From Coenobita brevimanus (taxonomy: Eukaryota > Arthropoda > Malacostraca > Decapoda > Coenobitidae), in contig CM064684.1 of NCBI GenBank assembly GCA_032717465.1, positions 1,146,001 to 1,210,000 on the forward strand: a DNA stretch of 64,000 nt, read 5' to 3'. Of this stretch, positions 47,401 through 47,798 are shown in pieces. The notes under the pieces are model-generated. The model did no database searches. It was not told the DNA's origin and worked only from the letters and a program-made list of their open reading frames with translations. How positions within the stretch are numbered: position 1 is the first letter of the stretch; each line of letters begins with the position of its first letter. The position numbers and the translations under genes were made by a program.

Positions 47401-47798
47401 TCGACTTGTTGTTTTTGTTACAAACCCAGCTTTGTCCTCATCTGACACTCATGATCCTGTACACTTGCTGATGTCTAATTAACTCACACCCTAGTGTTAA
47501 AACCAATGAGGGTATGGCATTACTGTAATTTGCTCTGCTTTATCCTTTTAACAAACACCTGTTATTCTGGTCCAAGTTTTATTTCCCTTTTTCTCTTTCA
47601 GGTTTCCGGAGCCTAACGCCACCATTGACAATCGTCAGGAAAACATTTGAGGCTGGAGAAAATCCGGACGACTTCCTGCCCTCGGTGATGACGTGTGTGA
47701 ACTACCTGAAGCTGCCCGACTACTCCAGTATTGACGTCATGCGTGCCAAATTGGAGATTGCTGCTAGGGAAGGACAACACAGCTTCCACCTCTCCTAG
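447..47798 (+). CDS. TRIP12: TRIP12 E3 ubiquitin ligase, 3' part, 17 exons
   Basis: A spliced gene for the HECT-type E3 ubiquitin-protein ligase TRIP12 (Drosophila ctrip), a nuclear ligase of the ubiquitin-fusion-degradation type. Exons: 447-659, 1920-2090, 3222-3419, 6851-7340, 12061-12281, 14169-14378, 19703-19975, 21851-22051, 23770-23961, 24267-24475, 28127-28230, 31833-32130, 32893-33421, 38887-39078, 42612-42758, 43193-43508, 47602-47798. They join without a frame break into 1386 codons plus TAG. Order of parts: WWE domain (residues 1 to about 100 of the window part), ARM-like helices (about 129-240), Ser/Gly/Thr-rich linker, conserved middle block, HECT domain (about 927-1386) with catalytic Cys1353. 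Identity comes from family knowledge: blocks such as [46 protein letters not shown] and [12 protein letters not shown] are typical of TRIP12. The start and the first several hundred residues lie left of the window. Exon borders were set by eye from splice sites, phase and homology. Confidence 0.95.
660..800 (+). repeat. Tandem copies of the exon 1 donor edge
   Basis: The sequence across the exon 1 donor (CATTGAAGTAAGCTAATG followed by CCTAGAACAATGCACA) recurs with mismatches at about 702-742 (CACTGAAGTAAACTTAATG, then CTTAGAACTTTGCACATC). It recurs again, more weakly, at about 750-800 (CCTAGAACCATGCTC...CATC). Spacing is about 50 bp. The copies span only the last few exon bases and the start of the intron. 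Confidence 0.6.
822..945 (-). repeat. tRNA-type SINE (family D), 5'-truncated copy
   Basis: A (TCCA)n tract is followed by CATCCAATCCTATGTTGCCC and TTGGTCCTGACATTTAAGAT. This is the 3' half of the SINE family seen complete at 41821-42035. The copy is on the minus strand with its tail at the left, and lacks the A/B-box head. Confidence 0.75.
1252..1661. mobile_element. TTAA-flanked MITE, piggyBac-like
   Basis: TTAA at 1248-1251 and 1662-1665 flank inverted ends that read CTCCTCAATGGCC inward from both sides. The 410-bp unit has no coding capacity. TTAA target duplications with short inverted ends are typical of piggyBac-superfamily elements; the class call is inference. The interior phrase AAGACTCACCAACTCTT is shared with the TTAA elements at 6503 and, in part, 26478. 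Confidence 0.75.
1920..2090 (+). CDS. TRIP12: TRIP12 exon 2 of window (WWE domain, second half)
   Basis: The acceptor is CATTCAG before 1920 and the donor is GTACAG at 2091; 57 codons, phase 0/0. It encodes [12 protein letters not shown], then [15 protein letters not shown] and a Thr/Arg/Gln stretch. This is the conserved second half of the TRIP12 WWE domain (the GEDEISL..GR.YTIDF.SMQQIN pattern), followed by a variable tail ([11 protein letters not shown]). It completes the domain begun in exon 1. Confidence 0.92.
2110..3095. repeat. Two interspersed short-repeat families
   Basis: Family G (CTGCAGTCCACCATC core with a GGGGA-AGGGAG end) occurs at 2130-2350 and again at 2880-3090. It recurs at about 43590-43700, 56850-56965 and 58520-58620. 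Family H (TACTGAGTCATGGTT core, ending TCTGGTCTGTAGACATG) is at 2370-2500, with relatives at 49800-49935 and 53110-53250. No coding capacity or clear ends were seen, so they are reported as uncharacterised dispersed repeats. Confidence 0.55.
2770..3142 (+). pseudogene. Decayed copies of the exon 3 start
   Basis: At 2826-2866 the text CTACAGATGCATGAACCAGG, continuing TGCCTGCATGAGGAAG, mirrors the true exon 3 start (GCCACAGATGCACGAGCCAA, continuing GTGCCTACGAGAGG). The preceding intron (GATGATGATCCTGGTGTAGT) also resembles that before exon 3. A second, shorter match is at 3107-3142 (CACTCAGGCCACAGGTGAAC). Both are too diverged to be used as exons. Confidence 0.6.
3222..3419 (+). CDS. TRIP12: TRIP12 exon 3 of window (ARM-like helices)
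   Basis: The acceptor is CCCCCAG before 3222 and the donor is GTAAGG at 3420; 66 codons, phase 0/0. It encodes [18 protein letters not shown], then [20 protein letters not shown] and a helix ending LLQQVLKSQ. This is the helical ARM-type region after the WWE domain of TRIP12. Decayed copies of its two edges sit in the flanking introns (2826-2866, 3107-3142, 3775-3810, 3979-4030). Confidence 0.93.
3775..4030 (+). pseudogene. Decayed copies of the exon 3 end and donor
   Basis: Exon 3 ends ACAGCAAGTCCTTAAGAGTC before the donor AGGTAAGGGTATGTGTC. At 3775-3810 the sequence ACAGCAAGTCCTGAAGTCAG is followed by GTAAGGGTAGGTGTCC. Weaker repeats lie at 3861-3885 (CTACAGCAGATTCTTAAATT) and 3979-4030 (TTTCAGGGTAAGGTAAAGGT, continuing ACGTGTCTGTC). 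All are in the same order and orientation as the exon. Confidence 0.65.
4636..4976. mobile_element. Small MITE nested in the Tigger-like element
   Basis: A perfect 10-bp inverted end GACAATTCGC (left) / GCGAATTGTC (right) bounds a 341-bp unit. Related sub-terminal words (CAATTCCCCGTC on the left, ACAATTCGCC on the right when reversed) extend the symmetry. I could not define a clean target duplication. Superfamily unknown. Confidence 0.55.
5388..6200. mobile_element. hAT-like non-autonomous element nested in the Tigger-like element
   Basis: The left end is CAGTGTTGCCATACC and the right end, reversed, is CAGTGTTACCATATC. Both continue into TAGCATAATTT-type sub-termini. The flanks are GCAGGGAG (5380-5387) and GCAGAGGG (6201-6208), an 8-bp target duplication with two mismatches, as expected for the hAT superfamily. 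It has no transposase. The interior repeats the word TATGCTA many times and carries a CCTAA telomere-like tract. Confidence 0.65.
5893..5955. repeat. Interstitial CCTAA (TTAGG) telomere-like tract
   Basis: About ten imperfect copies of CCTAA/CCGAA/CCAAA pentamers. TTAGG is the arthropod telomere unit. A short plus-strand TTAGG run also occurs near 40484-40500. Confidence 0.75.
6503..6808. mobile_element. TTAA-flanked MITE next to exon 4
   Basis: TTAA at 6499-6502 and 6809-6812. The ends read CCCCTACATGCCGG on the left and, reversed, CCCCAATGCGCCGG on the right. The interior shares AGACTCACCAACTCTTATTC and ATGAAAGTATCCCCA with the elements at 1252 and 26478. Its right TTAA is 38 bp from the exon 4 acceptor. 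Confidence 0.75.
6851..7340 (+). CDS. TRIP12: TRIP12 exon 4 of window (helical block and linker)
   Basis: The acceptor is CTTTCAG before 6851 and the donor is GTGAGT at 7341; 490 nt, phase 0 in and phase 1 out. The first 60 codons are strongly conserved ([20 protein letters not shown], then [20 protein letters not shown] and GVMHQ). The rest is a Pro/Ser/Gly-rich linker containing DVLKRKR, a basic block also present in vertebrate TRIP12. A 306-bp TTAA-flanked MITE ends only 38 bp upstream of the exon, so its right end sits within the branch-point zone. Confidence 0.93.
7857..8480 (+). mobile_element. RTE-like LINE (family A), 5'-truncated copy
   Basis: An open frame through 8448 encodes the region after the reverse-transcriptase core. 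Recognisable pieces are [47 protein letters not shown] [15 protein letters not shown], and [15 protein letters not shown]. These are typical of RTE/BovB-type and related LINE C-termini. The stop codon is followed by GGCGTCTGGCAAT and a (GATA)n tail. Target duplication GTAAAATGT (7848-7856) / GTAAATTGT (8481-8489). Clade assignment is tentative. Confidence 0.85.
8763..11376. mobile_element. Inner TTAA-flanked (piggyBac-like) element
   Basis: TTAA at 8759-8762 and 11377-11380. The left end is CCCCTTAACCCCGGGG and the right end, reversed, is CCCCTTAACCGCGGGG. It is 2.6 kb including a nested 848-bp MITE. A minus-strand stretch at about 10690-10470 gives an open reading with [20 protein letters not shown], an acidic run of the kind found at the start of piggyBac transposases, but this is too short to be sure. 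A 58-bp tandem duplication (GCGAAGCTTTCACTTTCAC core) is at 10180-10277. Confidence 0.75.
9220..10067. mobile_element. TA-flanked MITE, Tigger-like
   Basis: TA at 9218-9219 and 10068-10069 bound inverted ends CAGTAGAACCTCT / AGAGGTTCTACTG. Sub-terminal TCCGGAC words appear on both sides. The 848-bp unit carries no transposase that I can see. It is nested in the TTAA element 8763-11376. Confidence 0.8.
11624..12060 (+). repeat. Intron 4 end: ~200-bp direct duplication before exon 5
   Basis: The block at about 11748-11850 (CAGTCTTC...TTCCAATTCATTCCTTCATC...GGATTCCAGTTCATTC) is repeated with divergence at about 11946-12045 (CAGTCTTCCAGTTCACTTCT...GGGTCCCAGTCCATCC), directly abutting exon 5. No other gene is seen. 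Confidence 0.5.
12061..12281 (+). CDS. TRIP12: TRIP12 exon 5 of window (Ser/Gly-rich linker)
   Basis: The acceptor is CCCAAG before 12061 and the donor is GTTTGT at 12282; 221 nt, phase 1 in and phase 0 out, matching its neighbours. It encodes an Arg/Ser-rich start, a run of seven serines and ten glycines, then [14 protein letters not shown], which matches the SFLASLNPKTWGR block of animal TRIP12. The poly-glycine is written in G-runs that could fold as a G-quadruplex. The acceptor is purine-rich and weaker than the others. Confidence 0.85.
12482..12545 (+). pseudogene. Decayed copy of the exon 5 end and donor
   Basis: GAACTCCACACCCTCACACG, continuing ATTCTGCTACTGGTAAG, copies the last 35 bases of exon 5 (AACTCCACACCATCGCATGA, continuing TTCTCCCACTGGCAAG) and its donor. 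The following intron is also similar for about 40 bp. A weaker third copy may lie at 12937-12980. Confidence 0.65.
12546..14168 (+). other. Intron 5 remainder; poly-T tract, no gene seen
   Basis: Purine-rich sequence at 12546-12900, then AT-rich sequence. An uninterrupted T tract runs from 13439 to 13474. I see no coding signal or repeat family in this stretch. Confidence 0.5.
14169..14378 (+). CDS. TRIP12: TRIP12 exon 6 of window (poly-Ser, then conserved block)
   Basis: The acceptor is TCGTCAG before 14169 and the donor is GTCAGT at 14379; 70 codons, phase 0/0. It starts DKLVGNSV and continues with about 14 serines from an AGC/AGT repeat. Then come [20 protein letters not shown] and [20 protein letters not shown]. 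The second half aligns with the KGWIKEQAHKFVERYF..NPALNVLQRL region of vertebrate TRIP12. The serine repeat is lineage-specific and probably length-variable. Confidence 0.9.
14446..14481 (+). pseudogene. Decayed copy of the exon 6 end
   Basis: CACAGCTGCTATACAACTGT, continuing TTGAGCTGGGTGTC, copies the last bases of exon 6 (ATAGCTGCCATACAGCAGCT, continuing TGAGCAGGAGGTCAG), 68 bp downstream of the true donor. Confidence 0.55.
14645..14950 (+). repeat. Diverged composite SINE (family D type)
   Basis: Order of pieces: GTAAGTGGGGGCACTCACTA, a diverged hairpin module (ATTATTTCCTGCAGCCCAGG), a head-like ACCTGGTGGTCTGTTGGATT, and a body with GCCTTAAATGTAGGGACTAA. The same order occurs at 52498-53080 and, reversed, at 57660-57920. 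Confidence 0.5.
15121..15490 (-). repeat. tRNA-type SINE (family D) with hairpin module
   Basis: A minus-strand copy. (TCCA)n at 15121 is the tail; the body contains TTGGTCCTGACATTTAAGAT; the head ends near 15345 (TACCCACTAAACCACCAGGT, the A-box region reversed). It is followed by the hairpin module, whose arms ATGGTTTCCTG and CAGGAAACCAT flank GTGTA at about 15379-15405. Confidence 0.75.
15650..15995 (+). mobile_element. Decayed LINE fragment (reverse-transcriptase start)
   Basis: In broken frames it reads like the fingers region of an RTE-like reverse transcriptase (NGKAAGIE..., then MIVPVQK..., GKVYGR-like GKVYGRL). It has several stops and frame changes. It resembles the family C copy at 34100-34400. 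Confidence 0.5.
16331..18270 (+). mobile_element. RTE-like LINE (family B), reverse transcriptase with breaks
   Basis: After a T tract (16331-16368) the frame encodes [51 protein letters not shown], then after a stop at 17036-17038 [14 protein letters not shown] and [10 protein letters not shown] (catalytic FADD at 17173-17184). The frame shifts near 17300 and again near 17540. The C-terminal part has [27 protein letters not shown] and [15 protein letters not shown], ending at 17940. A 3' UTR leads to a (GATA)n tail at about 18250-18268. The 5' end (endonuclease) is missing. Confidence 0.85.
18290..18917 (+). mobile_element. Decayed 3' part of LINE family C
   Basis: Words shared with the better copy at 22440-23515 include AGGTAGGCCAAAAAGGTGGA, GTTGATGAGGCTAGGGAAGT and the 3' UTR pattern GGGGCTTGAATGA. 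No intact frame. Confidence 0.55.
18918..19497 (-). mobile_element. Jockey-like LINE, 3' end (copy 1)
   Basis: On the minus strand it encodes [60 protein letters not shown] and SNARVN.YSQSFI. This is the extreme C-terminal region of arthropod jockey/CR1-like reverse transcriptases. It is followed by a short UTR and a poly(A) tract (T run 18919-18936 on the plus strand). It is 5'-truncated and frameshifted near the end. Related copies lie at 36448 and 56066. Confidence 0.8.
19558..19678 (+). pseudogene. Ghost copy of TRIP12 exon 7
   Basis: An acceptor-like GTTGCAG is followed by sequence that parallels the true exon 7 start for about 120 bp. Paired words: CAAGCCAAACATTGTTGTGA for CGAGCAATGCTGTTGAAG, GTGACAGAACAACTTTAGTT for GTGACAGAGAGCGACATCAG, and GGGGTGATCCATTCTGGGCT for GAGGTGATCCACTCCGGGCT. 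The copy has a TAG in frame, so it is not usable. It lies about 150 bp upstream in tandem orientation. Confidence 0.8.
19703..19975 (+). CDS. TRIP12: TRIP12 exon 7 of window (middle conserved block)
   Basis: The acceptor is GTTATAG before 19703 and the donor is GTAAGC at 19976; 91 codons, phase 0/0. It encodes [20 protein letters not shown], then [11 protein letters not shown], a Thr/Ala-rich insert, and [12 protein letters not shown]. The family equivalent is EIRSIV.ESD.SSFEI.HSG..KQLLLYLT....LK.FLHVFF. A decayed tandem copy of the first 120 bp lies just upstream at 19558-19678. Confidence 0.93.
20472..20890 (-). repeat. tRNA-type SINE (family D) with hairpin module
   Basis: Same order as at 15121: (TCCA)n tail at 20472, body, reversed A/B-box head to about 20700, then the hairpin module (arms ATGGTTTCCTG and CAGGAAACCAT). 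The sequence GTGTAGAGTCACCCATAGGC follows and is itself duplicated as GTGTAAAGTCACCCATAGGC at about 20830. Confidence 0.75.
21180..21470 (+). mobile_element. Decayed LINE family C 3' UTR fragment
   Basis: Shares the 3' UTR signature of family C (GAGCCATTCAGTTGGGCTGA, continuing to CATCTTAGGGTGGGAAAAGA and GTAAGGATGGTGA). No coding part remains. Confidence 0.45.
21490..21735 (-). repeat. 5S-rRNA-headed SINE sharing the LINE family A tail
   Basis: Read on the minus strand, 21735-21611 is a diverged 5S rRNA: GTCCGATGAGCGAAGTTAAG, GGTTAGTACTTGGATGGGTG, ACCGCCTTGGAACACC and the closing TGCTGTTGGC. This includes the internal 5S promoter region. A unique ~85-bp body follows (GTGGGGTTGGTGGAGGATTA). 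It ends in GGCCACCCC...GGGAT...GGCGTCTGGCAAT and a (GAAT)n tail. That last ~35 bp matches the end of LINE family A at 8430-8460. A truncated copy is at 57546-57660. Confidence 0.8.
21851..22051 (+). CDS. TRIP12: TRIP12 exon 8 of window
   Basis: The acceptor is TTTTTCAG before 21851 and the donor is GTAGGA at 22052; 67 codons, phase 0/0. It encodes [20 protein letters not shown] and ends [11 protein letters not shown], one of the best conserved parts of the TRIP12 middle region. Nothing looks broken. Confidence 0.94.
22440..23515 (+). mobile_element. RTE-like LINE (family C), 3' half with breaks
   Basis: Broken frames encode [20 protein letters not shown] (catalytic YADD at 22527-22538), [20 protein letters not shown], then after frameshifts [28 protein letters not shown] and [16 protein letters not shown] 3' UTR ends in GGGAAAGGAGGTCTGGATAA and a (GAT)n tail at about 23500. 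It is truncated before the reverse-transcriptase palm. Other copies: 18290, 27725, 33950, 37920 and short pieces at 21180 and 23990. Confidence 0.8.
23632..23690 (+). pseudogene. Possible decayed copy of the exon 9 start
   Basis: After CTCTGCAG the sequence TACACCTTACAGCAGCATTC, continuing ATACAGCAGCTGAAAGGAAC, parallels the exon 9 start (TGCAACCTACAGCGTCACCC, continuing GGACTGCAGCCGAGTGAGAC). The match is moderate. Confidence 0.45.
23770..23961 (+). CDS. TRIP12: TRIP12 exon 9 of window
   Basis: The acceptor is GTCCTCAG before 23770 and the donor is GTATGA at 23962; 64 codons, phase 0/0. It encodes CNLQRHPDC, then [20 protein letters not shown] and YLVIRGYGR, followed by an Asp-rich acidic tail (five Asp codons, then [11 protein letters not shown]). 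Acidic DDED stretches at this point are typical of TRIP12. A possible decayed copy of the exon start is at 23632-23690. Confidence 0.94.
23990..24195 (+). mobile_element. LINE family C 3' UTR fragment
   Basis: Carries the family C end pattern (CAAGGGGTTGTGTG...GAATGATTACATGGCTTGTT...GGTGGGAAAAGGAGTCTTAA, then GATGGCGATAA). Non-coding. Confidence 0.45.
24267..24475 (+). CDS. TRIP12: TRIP12 exon 10 of window
   Basis: The acceptor is TCTCTCAG before 24267 and the donor is GTATGC at 24476; 209 nt, phase 0 in and phase 2 out. It encodes [20 protein letters not shown], then AIRQYSGP, an Asp/Thr/Ser stretch and [10 protein letters not shown]. It matches the [24 protein letters not shown] region of TRIP12; the following Arg codon is split across the intron. 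Confidence 0.94.
24505..24735 (+). mobile_element. LINE family A, decayed 3' end
   Basis: GAGATGGTTTGGCCATGTGG, GAGGGAGAGGGAGACCCAGG and GTGACGTGGAGGCTGTTCAT follow the family A order, and the copy ends GTCTGGCTATAGATA. It starts only 30 bp after the exon 10 donor. It has no intact frame. Confidence 0.7.
24736..26473 (+). other. Intron 10 part; simple repeats, no gene seen
   Basis: Non-coding. AT-rich simple repeats occur at 25256-25290 and 25390-25450. A direct repeat (TACAAAGATGGAG...GATGATGCCATGGATGTCTA and the related CAAAGACGGAG...GATGATGCCCTGGATGTTTA) spans about 25180-25385. A 29-bp tandem repeat (GACAGTGTTCATCACATATA core) is at 25790-25835. Confidence 0.5.
26478..27142. mobile_element. 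TTAA-flanked MITE
   Basis: TTAA at 26474-26477 and 27143-27146. The left end is CCCCTCCACGCCGACC and the right end, reversed, is CCCCGAATTGCTGGG, so the ends share only the CCCC core. The interior shares ACTCACCAAC...GTGAAAGACAGTATCCCCA with the element at 6503, which supports the assignment. The right border is less certain. Confidence 0.55.
27725..28080 (+). mobile_element. LINE family C, 3' end
   Basis: GTCAGGCTGGCTGGATGAAT, then TAACATGACAGTTGTCAAAT, a UTR with GGGAGCTTGAATGGTGAGTA, and the end GAGAAAGGAGGTCTGGATGA with a GAT-rich tail. It ends about 45 bp before exon 11. Confidence 0.65.
28127..28230 (+). CDS. TRIP12: TRIP12 exon 11 of window (short, basic)
   Basis: The acceptor is TCTCACAG before 28127 and the donor is GTTTGT at 28231; 104 nt, phase 2 in and phase 1 out. 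It encodes [20 protein letters not shown] and [13 protein letters not shown]. Vertebrate TRIP12 has an equivalent charged linker (KPVREDEE..., TKTSPRNAKK) here. The short exon is held in place by phase on both sides. Confidence 0.88.
28342..28880. repeat. SINE family D copy split by an inverted SINE D insertion
   Basis: A minus-strand SINE (tail (CATA)n at 28342) runs to 28556 and is interrupted by a plus-strand copy of the same SINE at 28557-28759. The host then resumes with GTGCCATAGTTTGGTTATAT and the hairpin module to 28880. The insert is bounded by an exact 8-bp duplication ACCACCAG (28549-28556 and 28760-28767). It starts at the A-box (CTGGTTTAGTGGG) and ends in (ATGG)n, which fixes the borders of the mobile unit at about 203 bp. 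Confidence 0.85.
29090..29400 (+). repeat. Hairpin-module repeat with a second 3' type
   Basis: GTGTCCTGTAACTTAGGAAA, continuing CCATTCATAATGCTGGGTGG, is a diverged hairpin module. It is followed by a different downstream (ACTATGGTGTCCTTGTTAAC, CAGTTCACTGCATGAGATGA, CTTGGCCAGACAGACTGGTC). The same module plus downstream occurs at about 52760-53080. Confidence 0.6.
29734..31012 (+). mobile_element. mariner-type transposon, dead
   Basis: Inverted ends GTGCTACTCAAAAGTTCC (left) and, reversed, ATGCTACCCAAAAGTTTC (right). In broken frames the interior encodes a mariner transposase: [15 protein letters not shown], then [45 protein letters not shown], and [24 protein letters not shown] and SSDLTPCDF correspond to the DD34D catalytic motifs. 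Several stops and frame changes lie between 30200 and 30610, so it cannot make a transposase. Confidence 0.9.
31072..31372 (+). pseudogene. Three ghost copies of the TRIP12 exon 12 start
   Basis: The true start is AACAGACCGCAGTATTGTGG followed by GCAGCAACAGCAGTGTG. Copies begin near 31074 (CTGCAGAGCCATAGGTGGCA, ACAGCAGTGTGTC), 31193 (CACAGACTGCAGCATTGTCA, GCTGCAACAGCAATGTGTC) and 31311 (ACAGATTGCAATATCGTAGG, CAGAAACAATTGTGTC). Each is preceded by intron like that before exon 12 (AAGCAACACAG...CTTC), giving units of about 120 bp. All are diverged from the real exon and from each other. Confidence 0.75.
31385..31565 (+). repeat. Diverged SINE related to family D
   Basis: Head-like GGTGGTCTGATGGGTTAAGG; body CTTAAATGTCAGGACTGAGT; end CTCCTGATGGGGCAAAAAAT with GGATAA. 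Same layout as family D with about two-thirds similarity by eye. Confidence 0.5.
31590..31810 (+). repeat. Short tandem array upstream of exon 12
   Basis: Five or six copies of a 35-45 bp unit (TTTAACATYCCTTATAAGCA followed by ACATAGA). The last copy grades into the polypyrimidine tract of exon 12. The same unit precedes each ghost copy at 31072-31372, so the array is part of the same local amplification. Confidence 0.7.
31833..32130 (+). CDS. TRIP12: TRIP12 exon 12 of window
   Basis: The acceptor is CCCAACAG before 31833 and the donor is GTGAGT at 32131; 298 nt, phase 1 in and phase 2 out. It encodes [20 protein letters not shown], then [20 protein letters not shown] and [10 protein letters not shown]. 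The [20 protein letters not shown] block is diagnostic for TRIP12 and the entry to the HECT region. Three decayed copies of its first ~55 bp lie upstream between 31072 and 31372. Confidence 0.95.
32893..33421 (+). CDS. TRIP12: TRIP12 exon 13 of window (HECT N-lobe)
   Basis: The acceptor is CTTTCCAG before 32893 and the donor is GTAAGT at 33422; 529 nt, phase 2 in and phase 0 out. It encodes [43 protein letters not shown], then [20 protein letters not shown] and [10 protein letters not shown]. It ends [16 protein letters not shown]. This is the start of the HECT domain; the N-lobe of HECT ligases docks the ubiquitin-loaded E2. Sequence and length agree with the family. Confidence 0.96.
33515..33735 (-). 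mobile_element. LINE family A, 3' end, inverted
   Basis: Starts GGGGTGGCCGCACACAAATC and runs through reversed family A coding (TCATCCTCGGCCTCCCCCTC) to CCACATGGTCAACCAAAAAA. It lies about 95 bp after the exon 13 donor. No intact frame. Confidence 0.75.
33950..36430 (+). mobile_element. LINE family C, long copy split by LINE family A
   Basis: Before the break (to about 34773) broken frames encode [57 protein letters not shown] and, in another frame, [12 protein letters not shown]. After it (from about 35325) the element resumes with [12 protein letters not shown] sequence, then [20 protein letters not shown], where the catalytic YADD has become YAND, and [14 protein letters not shown]. It ends in the family C UTR and a (GAT)n tail at about 36425. 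The split falls inside the NIYMDG-type motif. Confidence 0.8.
34774..35305 (-). mobile_element. LINE family A inserted antisense into LINE family C
   Basis: The plus-strand left edge is a (TATC)n tail (34774-34815) followed by GCCAGACGCCTCAATCCCGT. On the minus strand an open frame of 154 codons covers [57 protein letters not shown] and [15 protein letters not shown], ending CGHPKRD. It is close in sequence to the copy at 7857-8448 and has no stop, so it is relatively young. Confidence 0.9.
36448..36680 (-). mobile_element. Jockey-like LINE, 3' end (copy 2)
   Basis: A poly-T run at 36449-36475 is followed by GCGAGGAAGAAGGAACCAAA and GAGATGCCTGGACACACTGC. Same family as 18918-19497, shorter (about 230 bp), ending near CAGAGCTGACCTGTTGCA. 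Confidence 0.75.
36878..37295. mobile_element. TA-flanked MITE, Tigger-like
   Basis: TA at 36876-36877 and 37296-37297; ends CAGTAAAACCTCA / TGAGGTTTTGCTG with further symmetry (CGGATTAATT versus CAGTCCGTTACA). 418 bp, no coding. Confidence 0.75.
37376..37692. mobile_element. TA-flanked MITE, Tigger-like
   Basis: TA at 37374-37375 and 37693-37694. The left end is CAGGCAGTCCCCAGCTTACG and the right end, reversed, is CGGTCAGACTCCTACTTACG. A (TCTCC)n tract and a (CA)n tract are internal. 317 bp, non-coding. Confidence 0.65.
37920..38272 (+). mobile_element. LINE family C, 3' end with GAT/ATT tail
   Basis: AGATCGAGCTGGCTGGATGA, the UTR word GGGGGCTTGAATGATGAGTG, GGTGGGAAAGGAGGTCCAGG, then (GAT)n running into an (ATT)n tract at 38229-38268. 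Very close to the end of the copy at 36140-36430. Confidence 0.75.
38750..38812 (+). pseudogene. Ghost copy of the TRIP12 exon 14 start
   Basis: After CTCATAG the sequence reads TTAGACATCAGACTACACGA, continuing GTGTGTTTACAAGTGGCTAA. In frame this is [13 protein letters not shown], against [13 protein letters not shown] in exon 14. Similarity stops about 14 codons in, with no donor nearby. It lies about 130 bp upstream in the same orientation. Confidence 0.75.
38887..39078 (+). CDS. TRIP12: TRIP12 exon 14 of window (HECT N-lobe, variable part)
   Basis: The acceptor is CTTAACAG before 38887 and the donor is GTACGG at 39079; 64 codons, phase 0/0. It encodes [20 protein letters not shown] and continues to a helix [18 protein letters not shown]. 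The human equivalent (LPLGLPFYKWMLRQE) is moderately similar, so this is the more variable part of the HECT N-lobe. A partial copy with 14 open codons lies at 38756-38812. Confidence 0.92.
39079..40787 (+). other. Intron 14, first part; no gene seen
   Basis: AT-rich sequence with an (AT)n tract at 40252-40273, a (TTTC)n tract near 40187-40208 and a short TTAGG run near 40484-40500. No coding or repeat family recognised. Confidence 0.45.
40788..40995 (-). repeat. tRNA-type SINE (family D) without hairpin module
   Basis: Runs from CCATCCATCATCCAATCCTA (tail side) to TACCCACTAAACCACCAGGT and GCCATAA. The hairpin module is absent, which confirms that the SINE is the mobile unit and the module is an optional neighbour. 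Confidence 0.75.
41318..41520 (+). repeat. Diverged SINE related to family D
   Basis: GATGCCTGGTGATTTAGTGG head, AAATTTCTGGACTGAGAACC body, and GATGATGGATGG tail. Same layout as family D with lower similarity. Confidence 0.5.
41640..42035 (+). repeat. tRNA-type SINE (family D), best plus-strand copy, with hairpin module
   Basis: The hairpin module is at 41735-41820 (arms ATGGTTTCCTG and CAGGAAACCAT around TACAC). The SINE follows from about 41821: A-box-like TGGTTTAGTGGG, B-box-like GGTTTATATCC about 45 bp later, body GAGGCTGGTCACTCTCATCT, TTAAATGTCAGGACCAACTT, end CTCATGGGGCAACATAGGAT and a (ATGG)n tail. Box positions suggest a tRNA-derived pol III promoter; the parent tRNA is not identified. 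Confidence 0.75.
42036..42611 (+). other. Intron 14, last part; no gene seen
   Basis: Purine-rich non-coding sequence with no recognised repeat. Confidence 0.4.
42612..42758 (+). CDS. TRIP12: TRIP12 exon 15 of window (HECT)
   Basis: The acceptor is CCCACCAG before 42612 and the donor is GTATGC at 42759; 49 codons, phase 0/0. It encodes [27 protein letters not shown] and [11 protein letters not shown]. It matches the [37 protein letters not shown] block of TRIP12 HECT domains. Confidence 0.94.
42953..43180 (+). pseudogene. Weak copies of the exon 15 end and an exon 16 segment
   Basis: GATGTTCAAGTATTGTATAT at 42953 resembles the exon 15 donor region (TTATGTCCAAGTATGCCATT). TGTTGTGTGAAGGGTTTGAA at 43148 resembles the exon 16 interior (CGCTGCGTGAAGGGTTTGAG). 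Matches are short and could be chance. Confidence 0.3.
43193..43508 (+). CDS. TRIP12: TRIP12 exon 16 of window (HECT, inter-lobe region)
   Basis: The acceptor is TGTTGCAG before 43193 and the donor is GTTGGT at 43509; 316 nt, phase 0 in and phase 1 out. It encodes [20 protein letters not shown], then [20 protein letters not shown] and [14 protein letters not shown]. The [14 protein letters not shown] motif is a hallmark of HECT domains shortly before the C-lobe. The first 12 residues ([12 protein letters not shown]) differ from the vertebrate LRLVIFWALNEGVS. Confidence 0.95.
43509..45130 (+). other. Intron 16, first part; microsatellites and C-rich tract
   Basis: A family G repeat piece is at 43590-43700. 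A (CA)n tract (44370-44402) runs into a T tract (44405-44432), and a C-run block is at 44496-44525. No gene is seen in the rest. Confidence 0.5.
45133..47300 (-). mobile_element. RTE-like LINE (family A), longest copy, antisense in TRIP12 intron 16
   Basis: On the minus strand from about 47300 down it encodes, in three frames, a pre-reverse-transcriptase region ([30 protein letters not shown]) and [20 protein letters not shown]. These are followed by GYRF-type [58 protein letters not shown] (45913-45927) and the family A C-terminus. Frameshifts lie near 46490 and 46150, and a deletion near 45260 removes the usual RWRDGVERY end. The endonuclease is missing. The 3' end is GCCAGACACCTCAATCCCAT with a short TCTA tail. 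Confidence 0.9.
47602..47798 (+). CDS. TRIP12: TRIP12 last coding exon (HECT C-lobe, catalytic Cys)
   Basis: The acceptor is CTCTTTCAG before 47602; 197 nt, phase 1 in, ending at TAG 47796-47798. It encodes [20 protein letters not shown], then [20 protein letters not shown] and a tail ending GQHSFHLS. The cysteine in [10 protein letters not shown] (codon 47694-47696) is the thioester-forming catalytic residue of HECT ligases. The C-terminal ending is complete and near-identical in type to other TRIP12 proteins. Confidence 0.97.

Noticed and set aside
45101..47471. Plus-strand ORFs of 381 and 341 codons
   Set aside because: Antisense shadows of the minus-strand LINE family A reverse transcriptase.
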